A stretch of 64,000 nucleotides of DNA, taken from the NCBI GenBank assembly GCA_021200415.1, contig JAJQGO010000011.1:62001-126000 (forward strand). Reading direction: 5' to 3'. The translations under genes and the position numbers were made by a program. This DNA is from Ruminococcus sp. (GTDB lineage Bacteria > Bacillota > Clostridia > Oscillospirales > Ruminococcaceae). Of this stretch, positions 33,689 to 41,511 are shown piece by piece; positions within the stretch are counted from its first letter, which is position 1; the number at the start of each line of letters is the position of its first letter. The notes below the pieces were generated by a model. That model had not been told where the DNA came from. It did no database searches and worked only from the letters and a program-made list of their open reading frames with translations.

Positions 33689-33717
33689 ATTATATCACAA
33701 TTTAACATTTTTTGCAA
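33689..33717 (-). promoter_or_regulatory. Promoter of rpsB-tsf
   Basis: Minus strand: TTGCAA (33712-33717), 17 bases, TATAAT (33689-33694). Confidence 0.85.
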
Positions 33718-33732
33718 GTTATTTTTATTCGT

Positions 33733-34032
33733 CTATTTGAACAATCTTGTGATTCCTTCTCTTTTGCTTTTTGTTGAATATGACGGCTTTGATTCTTCCA
33801 AATGCTTAATCAGCAGCACCTCACGTCCAATAACCTCAATTTCGCTGCATGGGATAATAATATCCTCTTCCCTGCCCAGAAGTCCGAAAAGCCGTTCTCT
33901 GCCATAAATGATGAGCGCGACTATACCCGAATTTTCGAGATTCATTTCCACATCGTCAATATATCCAAGCTTATCGCCTGTGCGCACGTCTATAACTTCC
34001 TTGCTGCGCATACTTTCAAGACTGCATATCAA
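33733..34032 (-). CDS. ylmC: YlmC/YmxH-family PRC-barrel protein
   Basis: A 99-residue PRC-barrel protein of the YlmC/YmxH sporulation-associated family. The typical opening reads ICSLESMRSKEVIDVRTG, followed by KLGYIDDVEMNLE and GREEDIIIPCSEIEVIG. I propose the TTG at 34032 as start because GGAGGG stands seven bases upstream and relatives begin at this point; ATG 34008 (MRSKEV) would be the alternative. The coding role is unclear: family members are small beta-barrel proteins. A palindromic mobile-like repeat lies directly upstream. Confidence 0.8.
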   Translation of the reverse strand: MICSLESMRSKEVIDVRTGDKLGYIDDVEMNLENSGIVALIIYGRERLFGLLGREEDIIIPCSEIEVIGREVLLIKHLEESKPSYSTKSKREGITRLFK

Positions 34033-34055
34033 AAAAATCCCTCCGCTTTTATATG

Positions 34056-34251
34056 TATAGGCAACACCGCACAAAGCACGCCTGTCGGCTTTGCCGCACA
34101 TCTACTCGCCAATTTCCGCCATCTTTCGCAAAAATTTTTTGACATACGTTAGTATGCCTGCAAAATTTTTGTTGCATCTGACGAAAATATGGACGTAGTT
34201 TATGCTCGGAGAGTATATCTGCACGACAATCTTCGTGCGGTGTTGCCTATA
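34056..34251. repeat. Palindromic intergenic repeat, copy 2 (MITE-like, 196 bases, 17-base terminal inverted repeats)
   Basis: TATAGGCAACACCGCAC (34056-34072) and its exact complement GTGCGGTGTTGCCTATA (34235-34251) bound a non-coding stretch. The left inside (AAAGCACGCCTGTCGGCTTT) matches the other copies. A central hairpin CATAC-GTTA-GTATG lies in A/T tracts. Ends in TA suggest a TA target site. No transposase is inside. Confidence 0.8.
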
Positions 34252-34299
34252 GTGTAATAAATAATATGTATAAAAGCGTGAAAAAATTATAAATCCGTC

Positions 34300-35718
34300 T
34301 TAGAATCTGAAATCTCTCTCGCCCTTTCGGATATTTTCCAGATTGCGGATAAGGATTTCCCTAACCTTTTCATTCGGAATATTTTCAATTTCCTTCGCTA
34401 TCATTTTTGCTCCGACAGATTTTGTGTCCTGTGAAGCGTAATCCTCAAGATACTCTTGAAGTGTCATAAGCGCATTGGGCAGACAGCAATTCTGAATCTG
34501 TCCCGCCTTGCAAAGGGACATAAATCTGTCGCCTGTTCTTCCCTCTCTGTAGCAAGCCGTGCAAAAGGACGGAATGTAGCCCATTTTCATCAGCCAGTTC
34601 ACAACATCGTCAAGAGAACGCCTGTCCTCAACATTGAACTGAGCCGTGCTGTCGTCCTCAAGCTCGTCTTCGAGATAGCCGCCCACGCTCGTCCTTGAGC
34701 CGCCGCTTATCTGTGAGATTCCGAGATGAAGAACTCTTTCTCTGCAAGCCTTGCTTTCACGTGTGGAAACTATCATGCCTGTATACGGCACGGCAATTCT
34801 TATAACCGCAACAATTTTTGCGAATGTATCATCATCAATTCCATTATCAAAGGTGCTGGGATCTATATCGTCCGCACGGCGGATTCTCGGAACAGATATT
34901 GTATGCGGCCCTACGCCGTAAACTGCTTCGAGATGTTCAGCGTGCATGAGTATTCCCACAAGCTCATATTTGTAATTTTCAAGTCCGAACAGAACACCGA
35001 GTCCGACATCGTCAATACCGCCCTCCATAGCTCTGTCCATAGCCTCTGTGTGGTAGGCGTAATTATGCTTGGGTCCGGTGGGGTGAAGCTTCTCATAGCT
35101 TTCCTTATGGTAGGTTTCCTGAAACAAAATATACGTTCCTATTCCCGCTTCCTTGAGCCTCCGATAATTTTCAACTGTAGTAGCTGCAATATTTACGTTA
35201 ACACGCCTGATTGCGCCGTTTTTATGCTTTATCGAATAAATAGTCCTGATGCACTCCAAAATATATTCGATAGGATTATTTACAGGGTCTTCGCCTGCTT
35301 CAATTGCAAGACGCTTATGTCCCATATCCTGAAGCGCCGTTACCTCACGGATAATTTCCTCCTGAGTGAGCTTTTTCCGTGGAATATGGCTGTTCTTTTT
35401 GTGATAAGGACAGTACACACAGCCGTTTACACAATAATTCGACAAATAAAGAGGCGCAAACATTACGATTCTGTTTCCGTAGAAATCCTTTTTTATCTGC
35501 TCGGCAAGAGCATAGATTTCCTCGTTTATCTCGGGAATATCACAATTCAGCAGAACTGCCGCTTCACGGTGAGTAAGCCCCTTGCGCAGTCTTGCCTTCT
35601 CTAAAATATTATTCAGAAGATTACGGTCAGATTTATTTTGCTCTGCGTACAGCAGCGTATCGGTTATTTCCTCATGATTGATAAATTCCTCTGCTTTGTT
35701 TGATTTTGGATTATACAT
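34300..35718 (-). CDS. hydG: [FeFe]-hydrogenase H-cluster maturase HydG (tyrosine lyase)
   Basis: A 472-residue radical-SAM enzyme that splits tyrosine to supply CO and cyanide ligands for the hydrogenase H-cluster. The radical-SAM cysteines are Cys96, Cys100 and Cys103 in YCVNGCVYC. The C-terminal auxiliary cluster cysteines are in CTACYREGRTGD with a third in QIQNCCLPN. The length matches HydG, as distinct from the related ThiH. Start ATG 35718 has AAGGTG upstream; the ATG at 35736 lacks a ribosome-binding site. HydE, HydF and a hydrogenase are not in the window, so their genes must lie elsewhere. Confidence 0.93.
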   Translation of the reverse strand: MYNPKSNKAEEFINHEEITDTLLYAEQNKSDRNLLNNILEKARLRKGLTHREAAVLLNCDIPEINEEIYALAEQIKKDFYGNRIVMFAPLYLSNYCVNGCVYCPYHKKNSHIPRKKLTQEEIIREVTALQDMGHKRLAIEAGEDPVNNPIEYILECIRTIYSIKHKNGAIRRVNVNIAATTVENYRRLKEAGIGTYILFQETYHKESYEKLHPTGPKHNYAYHTEAMDRAMEGGIDDVGLGVLFGLENYKYELVGILMHAEHLEAVYGVGPHTISVPRIRRADDIDPSTFDNGIDDDTFAKIVAVIRIAVPYTGMIVSTRESKACRERVLHLGISQISGGSRTSVGGYLEDELEDDSTAQFNVEDRRSLDDVVNWLMKMGYIPSFCTACYREGRTGDRFMSLCKAGQIQNCCLPNALMTLQEYLEDYASQDTKSVGAKMIAKEIENIPNEKVREILIRNLENIRKGERDFRF

Positions 35719-35749
35719 TGATAAGAACACCTTCATCTATATAAATGCT

Positions 35750-35789
35750 TTCAGACAGCACAACGGAATTTCCGATAATGCTGTCTGAA
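35750..35789 (-). promoter_or_regulatory. Hairpin at the 5' end of the hydG transcript
   Basis: TTCAGACAGCA (35750-35760) pairs with TGCTGTCTGAA (35779-35789), and the inside holds a second palindrome CGGAATTTCCG. The predicted transcription start (about 35787) falls at its outer edge, so the RNA would begin with this stem. Confidence 0.6.
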
Positions 35790-35793
35790 TAAA

Positions 35794-35822
35794 ATTATAC
35801 CACTTTGCGAAAATTATGTCAA
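35794..35822 (-). promoter_or_regulatory. Promoter of hydG
   Basis: Minus strand: TTGACA (35817-35822), 17 bases, TATAAT (35794-35799). Confidence 0.85.
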
Positions 35823-35867
35823 TGAATATTTTTTACACATTTGTATAAGCTAACAGAAAAAATAAGC

Positions 35868-35932
35868 AGTTGTGCAGCAAAACCGCCTGCCTGTCCGTAA
35901 GGCAGGTCAGGCGTGCTTTGTGCAGTACTGTA
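35868..35932. repeat. Palindromic intergenic repeat, copy 3
   Basis: On the minus strand it opens ACTGCACAAAGCACGCCTG, has an inner stem CCTGCCT/AGGCAGG, and closes with GGCGGTTTTGCTGCACAAC. The opening is the same as in copy 2 (34071 on). It follows the monooxygenase gene and may end that transcript. Confidence 0.6.
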
Positions 35933-35980
35933 TTAAATTCAGAACAATAAACTGAAATCTATCAAGCTATGCCGTTCCGC

Positions 35981-36307
35981 TCATTTTCTGATCCATCTGC
36001 TGTCGTGGTCATCATCACCTGACGATATATACCTCTCAACGCTCATATGCAAATCATATTTTTCCCTGAGCGTTGCTATCTGCTCCATCATTGGTGATGC
36101 ATGATGCGCATCAAGAGCTTCTTGACTTTCCCAGCTATCAATGAGAAGAATTGTTTCAGGGTCAACCATCGGAATAAAATAATCATATCTCAGATTACCC
36201 TTTTCCGCTCTGATAGCGCCGGCAATACCTGAGCTTTCCATCTCATCAGCAAATTTTCTGGCATTCCCATTTTCACCGGTATAATATAAATTCACCGTCA
36301 AACTCAT
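35981..36307 (-). CDS. Antibiotic-biosynthesis-monooxygenase (YgiN-like) family protein
   Basis: A 108-residue dimeric alpha-beta-barrel (ABM) protein. It has the pattern of strands MSLTVNLYYTGENGNARKFA and FIPMVDPETILLIDSWESQE, then the helix with DAHHASPMMEQIATLREKYD. Relatives such as YgiN act on quinols; others bind heme. It is the third gene of the TetR-controlled operon, which suggests defence against reactive carbonyls or quinones. Confidence 0.8.
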   Translation of the reverse strand: MSLTVNLYYTGENGNARKFADEMESSGIAGAIRAEKGNLRYDYFIPMVDPETILLIDSWESQEALDAHHASPMMEQIATLREKYDLHMSVERYISSGDDDHDSRWIRK

Positions 36308-36325
36308 TTTGTGTCATCTGCCTTC

Positions 36326-37168
36326 CTATATTTTCTCATACATGGGCTGCCATGCTGCAAATCCTGCAAGGGCTTCATCTGTACGATTGTAATAACGGAC
36401 ATCCTTATTCAGCTTTGCAATTTCCGCCATATCATCGTCCGACAGCTTAAAATCGAGAATATCAAGATTGTCACGAATGTGATCCACATTCTTACTCCCC
36501 GGAATCACCGCAAAGCCCATCTGTGTATGCCAACGAAGAATAATCTGCGCTGGGGATTTGCCATATTTCTTTCCGAGTTCCGCAAACACAGGCTCCTCAA
36601 TCAGCGATTTGTCTCCGTGTCCCAGCGGATACCACGACATCAGCTTAATTCCGTTTTTGTCAAGATTTTTGCGAAGCTCCTCCTGTGTAAAATACGGATG
36701 TGCTTCTACCTGGATAAATTGGGGGACAATTTCCCATTTTGTCTCAAGCTCTTCAAGATATTTTCCCTCAAAATTAGAAATGCCGATTGCCTTTGCTTTG
36801 CCGTCCCGATATGCTTTTTCAAGCTGTCTGTACCCTGCAAGCCAGTTTCCTGCGGGTTGGTGGATATAAAGCAAATCTACATAATCCACGCCGAGCCGTT
36901 CCAATGTTTCATCAACAGCGTTCTCATTTTCATATTCGGTTGCCCAAAGCTTTGTGGAAAGAAAAATCTTTTCTCTTGGAACACCGCTTTCCTTGATGCC
37001 GCGTCCGACAGCTCTCTCGTTGCCATAGGCATTTGCAGTATCAACGCATTCATATCCCATTTTAAGGGCTTCTCTTACGCTGCGTTCAGCGTCAGCTGGT
37101 CCAATTAGATAAGTTCCGATACCGATTACCGGACATTTGCCGCCATTGTTCATTGTTACATATTCCAT
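36326..37168 (-). CDS. Aldo/keto reductase
   Basis: A 280-residue NADPH-dependent oxidoreductase with a TIM-barrel fold. The catalytic tetrad is Asp43 and Tyr48 (VDTANAYGNE), Lys73 (FLSTKLW) and His103 (LLYIHQPAGNW). The NADPH-binding end motif is GFAVIPGSKNVDHIRDNL. It resembles the YtbE/glyoxal reductase group (2,5-diketogluconate reductase-like). It lies between tetR and the monooxygenase gene with gaps of 18 bases on both sides. Confidence 0.92.
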   Translation of the reverse strand: MEYVTMNNGGKCPVIGIGTYLIGPADAERSVREALKMGYECVDTANAYGNERAVGRGIKESGVPREKIFLSTKLWATEYENENAVDETLERLGVDYVDLLYIHQPAGNWLAGYRQLEKAYRDGKAKAIGISNFEGKYLEELETKWEIVPQFIQVEAHPYFTQEELRKNLDKNGIKLMSWYPLGHGDKSLIEEPVFAELGKKYGKSPAQIILRWHTQMGFAVIPGSKNVDHIRDNLDILDFKLSDDDMAEIAKLNKDVRYYNRTDEALAGFAAWQPMYEKI

Positions 37169-37186
37169 TTGAAATCCTCCTTTAAT

Positions 37187-37792
37187 TCATTGTTTATACG
37201 GCGCTAAGGCCTCTTTAATTACCGTGTCACAGAACATATCTGTTTTTTCCGAACCAATCATTTCGCCATCTGTCATGCACCACGCTATCATCAATCCGTA
37301 AAGCTCAGCGTTAAAAAGAAGTGCAAGGTCATCAATCGGCAGATTATCAGCTAATTCTCCGCGCCTTATTCCTTCTGCTAAAACAGACTGTATGGCACGA
37401 TAATCATATTGGTACTTAGTCGTTTCCTCGCCGTTCAGCAGCATATTGGTGGGCGACAGGTTGTTTCTTGTCCACTGCCTGCATATCTCAATTCCGGTGT
37501 CTTCAATCCCTTTCAGAAAGCCTTTGCAGTAGTAGCGAAGCCGCTCAAGAATATCCTTATCCGTCATCCCATTCGCAATTTCCGCTAATCGGTAAAAATC
37601 CGTTTGGTTCAGTTCCTCAACAACATCCTCTTTCCGTTTGAAATATGTGTAGAAAGAACCCGTGGAAACACCTGCTTCCTTTGCAATTTCGTCTATGGAG
37701 ATGTTCTCAAAGCCTTTTTCAGAAATCAAAATCTTTGCGGCTTTCATGATTTTCTGTTTGGTTTCCATAGCACGAACCTGCCGTGTTGTCAT
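37187..37792 (-). CDS. TetR-family transcriptional repressor
   Basis: A 201-residue regulator. The N-terminal helix-turn-helix is clear (ISIDEIAKEAGVSTGSFYTY, about residues 29-48), followed by an all-helical ligand domain. ATG 37792 (MTTRQ) has GAGGTGG eight bases upstream; longer in-frame starts run into the promoter. It is the first gene of the operon with the aldo/keto reductase and monooxygenase, and a palindrome overlaps its -35, consistent with autorepression. Confidence 0.9.
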   Translation of the reverse strand: MTTRQVRAMETKQKIMKAAKILISEKGFENISIDEIAKEAGVSTGSFYTYFKRKEDVVEELNQTDFYRLAEIANGMTDKDILERLRYYCKGFLKGIEDTGIEICRQWTRNNLSPTNMLLNGEETTKYQYDYRAIQSVLAEGIRRGELADNLPIDDLALLFNAELYGLMIAWCMTDGEMIGSEKTDMFCDTVIKEALAPYKQ

Positions 37793-37834
37793 CTTTTTTT
37801 CCACCTCATCACCTCGCATCTTTATGATAATTTG

Positions 37835-37876
37835 ATTATAGCACAAAATTGAATGAGATTCAATGAATTTCATTCA
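37835..37876 (-). promoter_or_regulatory. tetR operon promoter with 27-base operator
   Basis: Minus strand: TTGAAT (37858-37863), 17 bases, TATAAT (37835-37840). A near-perfect palindrome covers the -35: TGAATGAGATTCA (37850-37862), centre A, TGAATTTCATTCA (37864-37876), with one mismatched pair. Confidence 0.8.
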
Positions 37877-37943
37877 GCTTATTTGTAAATTTTCTGTGAA
37901 CATAATTTATGCGGACAATTTGCAATTATACCATAACTCACAC

Positions 37944-37967
37944 TTGTTATAGGCTCAAGCTATAACA
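37944..37967. promoter_or_regulatory. Candidate LysR operator upstream of lysR
   Basis: TGTTATAG, seven bases, CTATAACA (37945-37967). It is centred about 66 bases before the predicted transcription start, the usual LysR recognition position. The pattern GTTATAGGC-N5-CTATA also occurs upstream of cysK (41323-41343). Confidence 0.7.
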
Positions 37968-37986
37968 GGATAAAGAAAAAATGTAG

Positions 37987-38015
37987 TTGACATTTGAGCA
38001 TAATTGCATTACAAT
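37987..38015 (+). promoter_or_regulatory. Promoter of the lysR operon
   Basis: TTGACA (37987-37992), 17 bases, TACAAT (38010-38015). Confidence 0.8.
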
Positions 38016-38057
38016 AAAATCATACTAATACGATATGATTCATAGGAGTACAATAAA

Positions 38058-38972
38058 ATGACATTAGTTCAATTGAAATATGCAATCACAGTTGCGGGAG
38101 AAAATTCTCTCAATGAGGCTGCAAAGAAGCTATTTATATCACAGCCGAGCCTTTCAGCGGCAATTCATTCGCTGGAGCATGAAATCGGATTTGAAATTTT
38201 CAACCGTTCCAGAACCGGTATTACTCTTACAATTGCGGGATCTGAATTTATCGGATACGCAAGATCTGTAGTTGAGCAGTATGAGATATTAGATGCTAAA
38301 TATATCTCGCAAATCAATGTAAAAAAGCGTTTCAGCGTTTCCATGCAGCATTACACTTTTGCAGTAAATGCTTTTGTTGAGCTTGTTAAGCAGTACGGAA
38401 TGGACGAGTACGAATTTGAAGTATTCGAAACAAAAACCAGAGAAATTATTGAGAATGTAAAAAATCGAAGAAGCGAGCTTGGCATACTCTATCTTAACGA
38501 CTATAACAAAGCGGTTCTGACGAGGATTTTTTCTGAGGCTGAGCTTTGCTTTACACCGCTTTTTGAATGTGACGTTTATGTATATATGTGGAAAGGTCAT
38601 CCTCTTGCCGGACGTAAGGAAATTTCCCTTGATGAGCTTGAAGAATATCCCTGCCTTGGCTTTTCACAAGGTGAATCAAATTCCTTTTATTTTGCGGAGG
38701 AGGTTTTAAGTACCCATCAATACAAACGCTTTATTCGTGCAAGCGACAGGGCTACTCTGCTGAATCTTATGGTCGGGTTGAACGGCTTTACGCTGTGTTC
38801 AGGTATTATCTGCGAGGATTTAAACGGCAGCAATTATTGCGCGGTGAAGCTGAAATCCGATGAAAAAATGACAATCGGCTACATTTCGCGAAAAGATTCC
38901 ATTTTAAGCCCGATTGGTGAAAAATATCTGCTGGAAATAGCAAAATTCAAGGAGGCAAATTACAATGAATAG
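38058..38972 (+). CDS. LysR-family transcriptional regulator of the sulfur locus
   Basis: A 304-residue LysR-type regulator. The winged helix-turn-helix is at the N-terminus (NEAAKKLFISQPSLSAAIHS, about residues 18-37), the effector-binding domain follows (about 90-300). The gene order (regulator, cystathionine enzymes, cysteine synthase) is that of CysR/CysL-type sulfur regulators, which sense O-acetylserine or related compounds. The last bases overlap the next gene (ATG inside the end of lysR). Effector not determinable from sequence. Confidence 0.9.
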   Translation: MTLVQLKYAITVAGENSLNEAAKKLFISQPSLSAAIHSLEHEIGFEIFNRSRTGITLTIAGSEFIGYARSVVEQYEILDAKYISQINVKKRFSVSMQHYTFAVNAFVELVKQYGMDEYEFEVFETKTREIIENVKNRRSELGILYLNDYNKAVLTRIFSEAELCFTPLFECDVYVYMWKGHPLAGRKEISLDELEEYPCLGFSQGESNSFYFAEEVLSTHQYKRFIRASDRATLLNLMVGLNGFTLCSGIICEDLNGSNYCAVKLKSDEKMTIGYISRKDSILSPIGEKYLLEIAKFKEANYNE

Positions 38973-40131
38973 AAATATCGAAACAAAATGTCTGCATCTC
39001 GAAGATGACGAGAATAATTGTAATCACTATGGTGCAATAAGCTATCCGATTTATCAGACGGCAACCTACGCACATCCGGCAGTTGGAAAAAGCACAGGCT
39101 ATGATTACTCCCGTTTACAGAATCCCACAAGAGAGCATCTTGAAAGGGTCATTGCGTCACTTGAAAATGGAATAAGCGCATTTGCTTTATCCTCGGGAAT
39201 GGCTGCTATTTCCATGATGATGGAAATCTTCAAGCCCGATGACCATATTATTGCAGATTCCGATTTATATGGCGGAAGTATCAGACTTTTTCGGAACGTT
39301 TCCGAGAAAAACGGCTTGAAATTTTCTAATATTGACTGCTGCCGCGATAACATAGAAAACTTCATAAATGCAAATACAAAAGCAATATACATAGAAACTC
39401 CAACGAACCCAATGATGAATGTAACGGATATTGCGCACGCTGCCGAAATTGCGAAAAGGCATGGGCTGCTTCTTATTGTTGATAATACATTTATGTCGCC
39501 GTATTTTCAGAATCCCCTTGATTTGGGCGCTGATATTGTTGTGCATAGCGGTACAAAATATCTTAGCGGACACAATGATACACTTGCAGGATTTTTAATA
39601 ACAAACAGAGAGGATATTTCTGAAAAATTATCTTTTCTGATTAAAACAACCGGCGCGGGCTTAGCTCCTTTTGACAGCTGGCTTGTTTTACGAGGTATCA
39701 AAACACTGGGAATCCGTATGGAAAAATCGCAGGAAAATGCAATAAAAATTGCAGAATGGCTGAAAAAGCAAAAATCTGTCACAAGGGTGATTTATCCCGG
39801 ACTTCCCGATCACCCCGGATTTGAAATCATGAAAAAACAAGCCCGTGGATTTGGATCTATGCTGACGTTTCAGCTGATAAGCAAGGAATTTGCCTTATCT
39901 GTTCTGGAAAAGGTACGCATGATAAAATTTGCGGAAAGTCTTGGCGGTGTTGAAACACTTATCACATATCCGACTACACAGACTCATGCGGATGTTCCGG
40001 AAGAAATTCGTTTGAAAAACGGCATAACGGAAAGCACCCTGAGATTGTCGGTAGGAATTGAAAATATTGACGATTTGATATATGAACTTGAAAAAGTTTT
40101 TTCGGAAACGGAGCGTGAATTGAATGGCTGA
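38965..40131 (+). CDS. Trans-sulfuration PLP enzyme (cystathionine gamma-synthase/lyase family)
   Basis: A 388-residue Cys/Met-metabolism PLP enzyme. PLP lysine is in VHSGTKYLSGHNDTLAG (about residue 200), with the phosphate-binding SSGMAAISMMMEIF and the IVDNTFMSPYFQNP region. The family includes cystathionine gamma-synthase, gamma-lyase and beta-lyase (MetB, MccB, MetC), which I cannot separate by eye. It is translationally coupled to lysR (eight-base overlap) and to the next gene (eight-base overlap), supporting one operon for cysteine/methionine interconversion. Confidence 0.88.
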   Translation: MNRNIETKCLHLEDDENNCNHYGAISYPIYQTATYAHPAVGKSTGYDYSRLQNPTREHLERVIASLENGISAFALSSGMAAISMMMEIFKPDDHIIADSDLYGGSIRLFRNVSEKNGLKFSNIDCCRDNIENFINANTKAIYIETPTNPMMNVTDIAHAAEIAKRHGLLLIVDNTFMSPYFQNPLDLGADIVVHSGTKYLSGHNDTLAGFLITNREDISEKLSFLIKTTGAGLAPFDSWLVLRGIKTLGIRMEKSQENAIKIAEWLKKQKSVTRVIYPGLPDHPGFEIMKKQARGFGSMLTFQLISKEFALSVLEKVRMIKFAESLGGVETLITYPTTQTHADVPEEIRLKNGITESTLRLSVGIENIDDLIYELEKVFSETERELNG

Positions 40132-41299
40132 AAGAAATCTTGATTTTGATAAAATTATCGATCGGAGAAATACCCGATGTCTGAAATACGATTTTGCCAA
40201 AAGACGCGGCAAGCCCGAAGATGCTCTCCCCTTATGGGTTGCAGACATGGATTTTGAAACCTCCTCTTATATTGAAGACGCTCTCATTGAGCGGGCAAAG
40301 CATGGTATTTTTGGATACAGTGAGGTTCAGACTCCATATTTTGAAATTATACGCAGCTGGATGAAAAGTCACCATAACTGGGATATACAAGAAAGATGGC
40401 TTGTTAAAACTCCCGGAGTAGTTTTTGCGCTTGCGATGGCGGTAAGAGCCTATACAAAACCAAATGACAGCGTACTGATACAACAGCCTGTTTATTACCC
40501 TTTTTCGGAGGTTATCAAGGACAACGGAAGAAAAGTCGTGAGCAATGATTTATATCTTGGCGATGATAACCGTTATCATATTGATTTTGAGGATTTTGAA
40601 CAAAAAATAATCAAGGAAAATATAAAATTATTTATACTGTGCAGTCCTCATAATCCTGTAGGACGGGTTTGGACAGAGGATGAATTAGTACGTCTTGGGG
40701 ATATTTGCGTAAGGCACGGAGTTATCGTTGTAAGTGATGAGATTCACCATGATTTTGTATTTTATGGCAGGCATTTTGTTTTCGCAAACCTGAAAAAGGA
40801 ATTTGAAAATATCAGCATCACCTGTACTTCCCCGAGCAAAACGTTCAATCTTGCAGGACTTATGATTTCCAATATATTTATTCCAAACCGAGAGTTAAGA
40901 CATAAATTCCGCAGGGAGCTTGATGCTGTCGGTATAAGTCAGCTTGATGTTATGGGATTAGTCGGATGCGAAGCAGCATACAGTAAAGGTGAAGAATGGT
41001 ACAATGCAATGCTTAGCTATGTGCATGAAAATATTCGCTTTATTCAGGAATATGTAAGGGAAAATCTCAAGAACGTAAGCATGATAACACCTGAGGGCAC
41101 ATATCTTGTATGGCTCGACTTCCGAAAAACAGGTCTGAATGCTGATGAATTGGATAACGTGATTGTCAACAAAGCGAGGCTCTGGCTGGACAGCGGCAGA
41201 ATCTTCGGTAAATGCGGCGAAGGATTTCAGCGTTTAAATGCCGCTTGTCCAAGAAGCATTCTTAAAGAGGCTCTTGACAGACTCAGAGATGCGCTTTAA
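40124..41299 (+). CDS. MalY/PatB-type cystathionine beta-lyase (aminotransferase class I/II fold)
   Basis: A 391-residue PLP enzyme. It opens with the family pattern NLDFDKIIDRRNTRCLKYD and PLWVADMDFETS, and carries PLP lysine in TSPSKTFNLAGLMISN (about residue 237). PatB/MalY enzymes cleave C-S bonds of cystathionine and cysteine conjugates to give a thiol, pyruvate and ammonia. Its start overlaps the end of the previous gene. With the trans-sulfuration enzyme it can release sulfur from organic sources. Confidence 0.9.
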   Translation: MAERNLDFDKIIDRRNTRCLKYDFAKRRGKPEDALPLWVADMDFETSSYIEDALIERAKHGIFGYSEVQTPYFEIIRSWMKSHHNWDIQERWLVKTPGVVFALAMAVRAYTKPNDSVLIQQPVYYPFSEVIKDNGRKVVSNDLYLGDDNRYHIDFEDFEQKIIKENIKLFILCSPHNPVGRVWTEDELVRLGDICVRHGVIVVSDEIHHDFVFYGRHFVFANLKKEFENISITCTSPSKTFNLAGLMISNIFIPNRELRHKFRRELDAVGISQLDVMGLVGCEAAYSKGEEWYNAMLSYVHENIRFIQEYVRENLKNVSMITPEGTYLVWLDFRKTGLNADELDNVIVNKARLWLDSGRIFGKCGEGFQRLNAACPRSILKEALDRLRDAL

Positions 41300-41322
41300 C
41301 GGCGTTCAATCCGATAATTTTC

Positions 41323-41343
41323 GTTATAGGCAAATCCTATATT
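41323..41343. promoter_or_regulatory. Candidate LysR operator upstream of cysK
   Basis: GTTATAGGC, five bases, CTATATT: the same spacing and half-sites as the sequence at 37946-37966 upstream of lysR. It lies about 45 bases before the -35 of cysK. Confidence 0.65.
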
Positions 41344-41385
41344 GCATGATATAAAATAAGCTTAGATGTTTTTTGCGCAAGGGTC

Positions 41386-41414
41386 TTGACAAAAGAAAAA
41401 AATGGGAGTATAAT
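41386..41414 (+). promoter_or_regulatory. Promoter of cysK (and probably of the nitrogenase-like operon)
   Basis: TTGACA (41386-41391), 17 bases, TATAAT (41409-41414). No second clear promoter is visible before the NifB-like gene. Confidence 0.85.
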
Positions 41415-41511
41415 AGGCGTATAACCTACAAAACATATTAAAACAGTAGGAAATACAAATAAAACGCACACTCTATCAAAATCTAAATTAAAATTTATGG
41501 AGGTAATCACT

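Noticed and set aside
34726-35604. 292-residue open frame opposite hydG
   Set aside because: It lies fully inside hydG on the other strand, has no ribosome-binding site and no recognisable domain; a coding shadow.
36311-37108. 265-residue open frame opposite the aldo/keto reductase
   Set aside because: Antisense shadow of a gene with intact catalytic residues; composition is rich in Cys/Phe as expected for a reversed frame.
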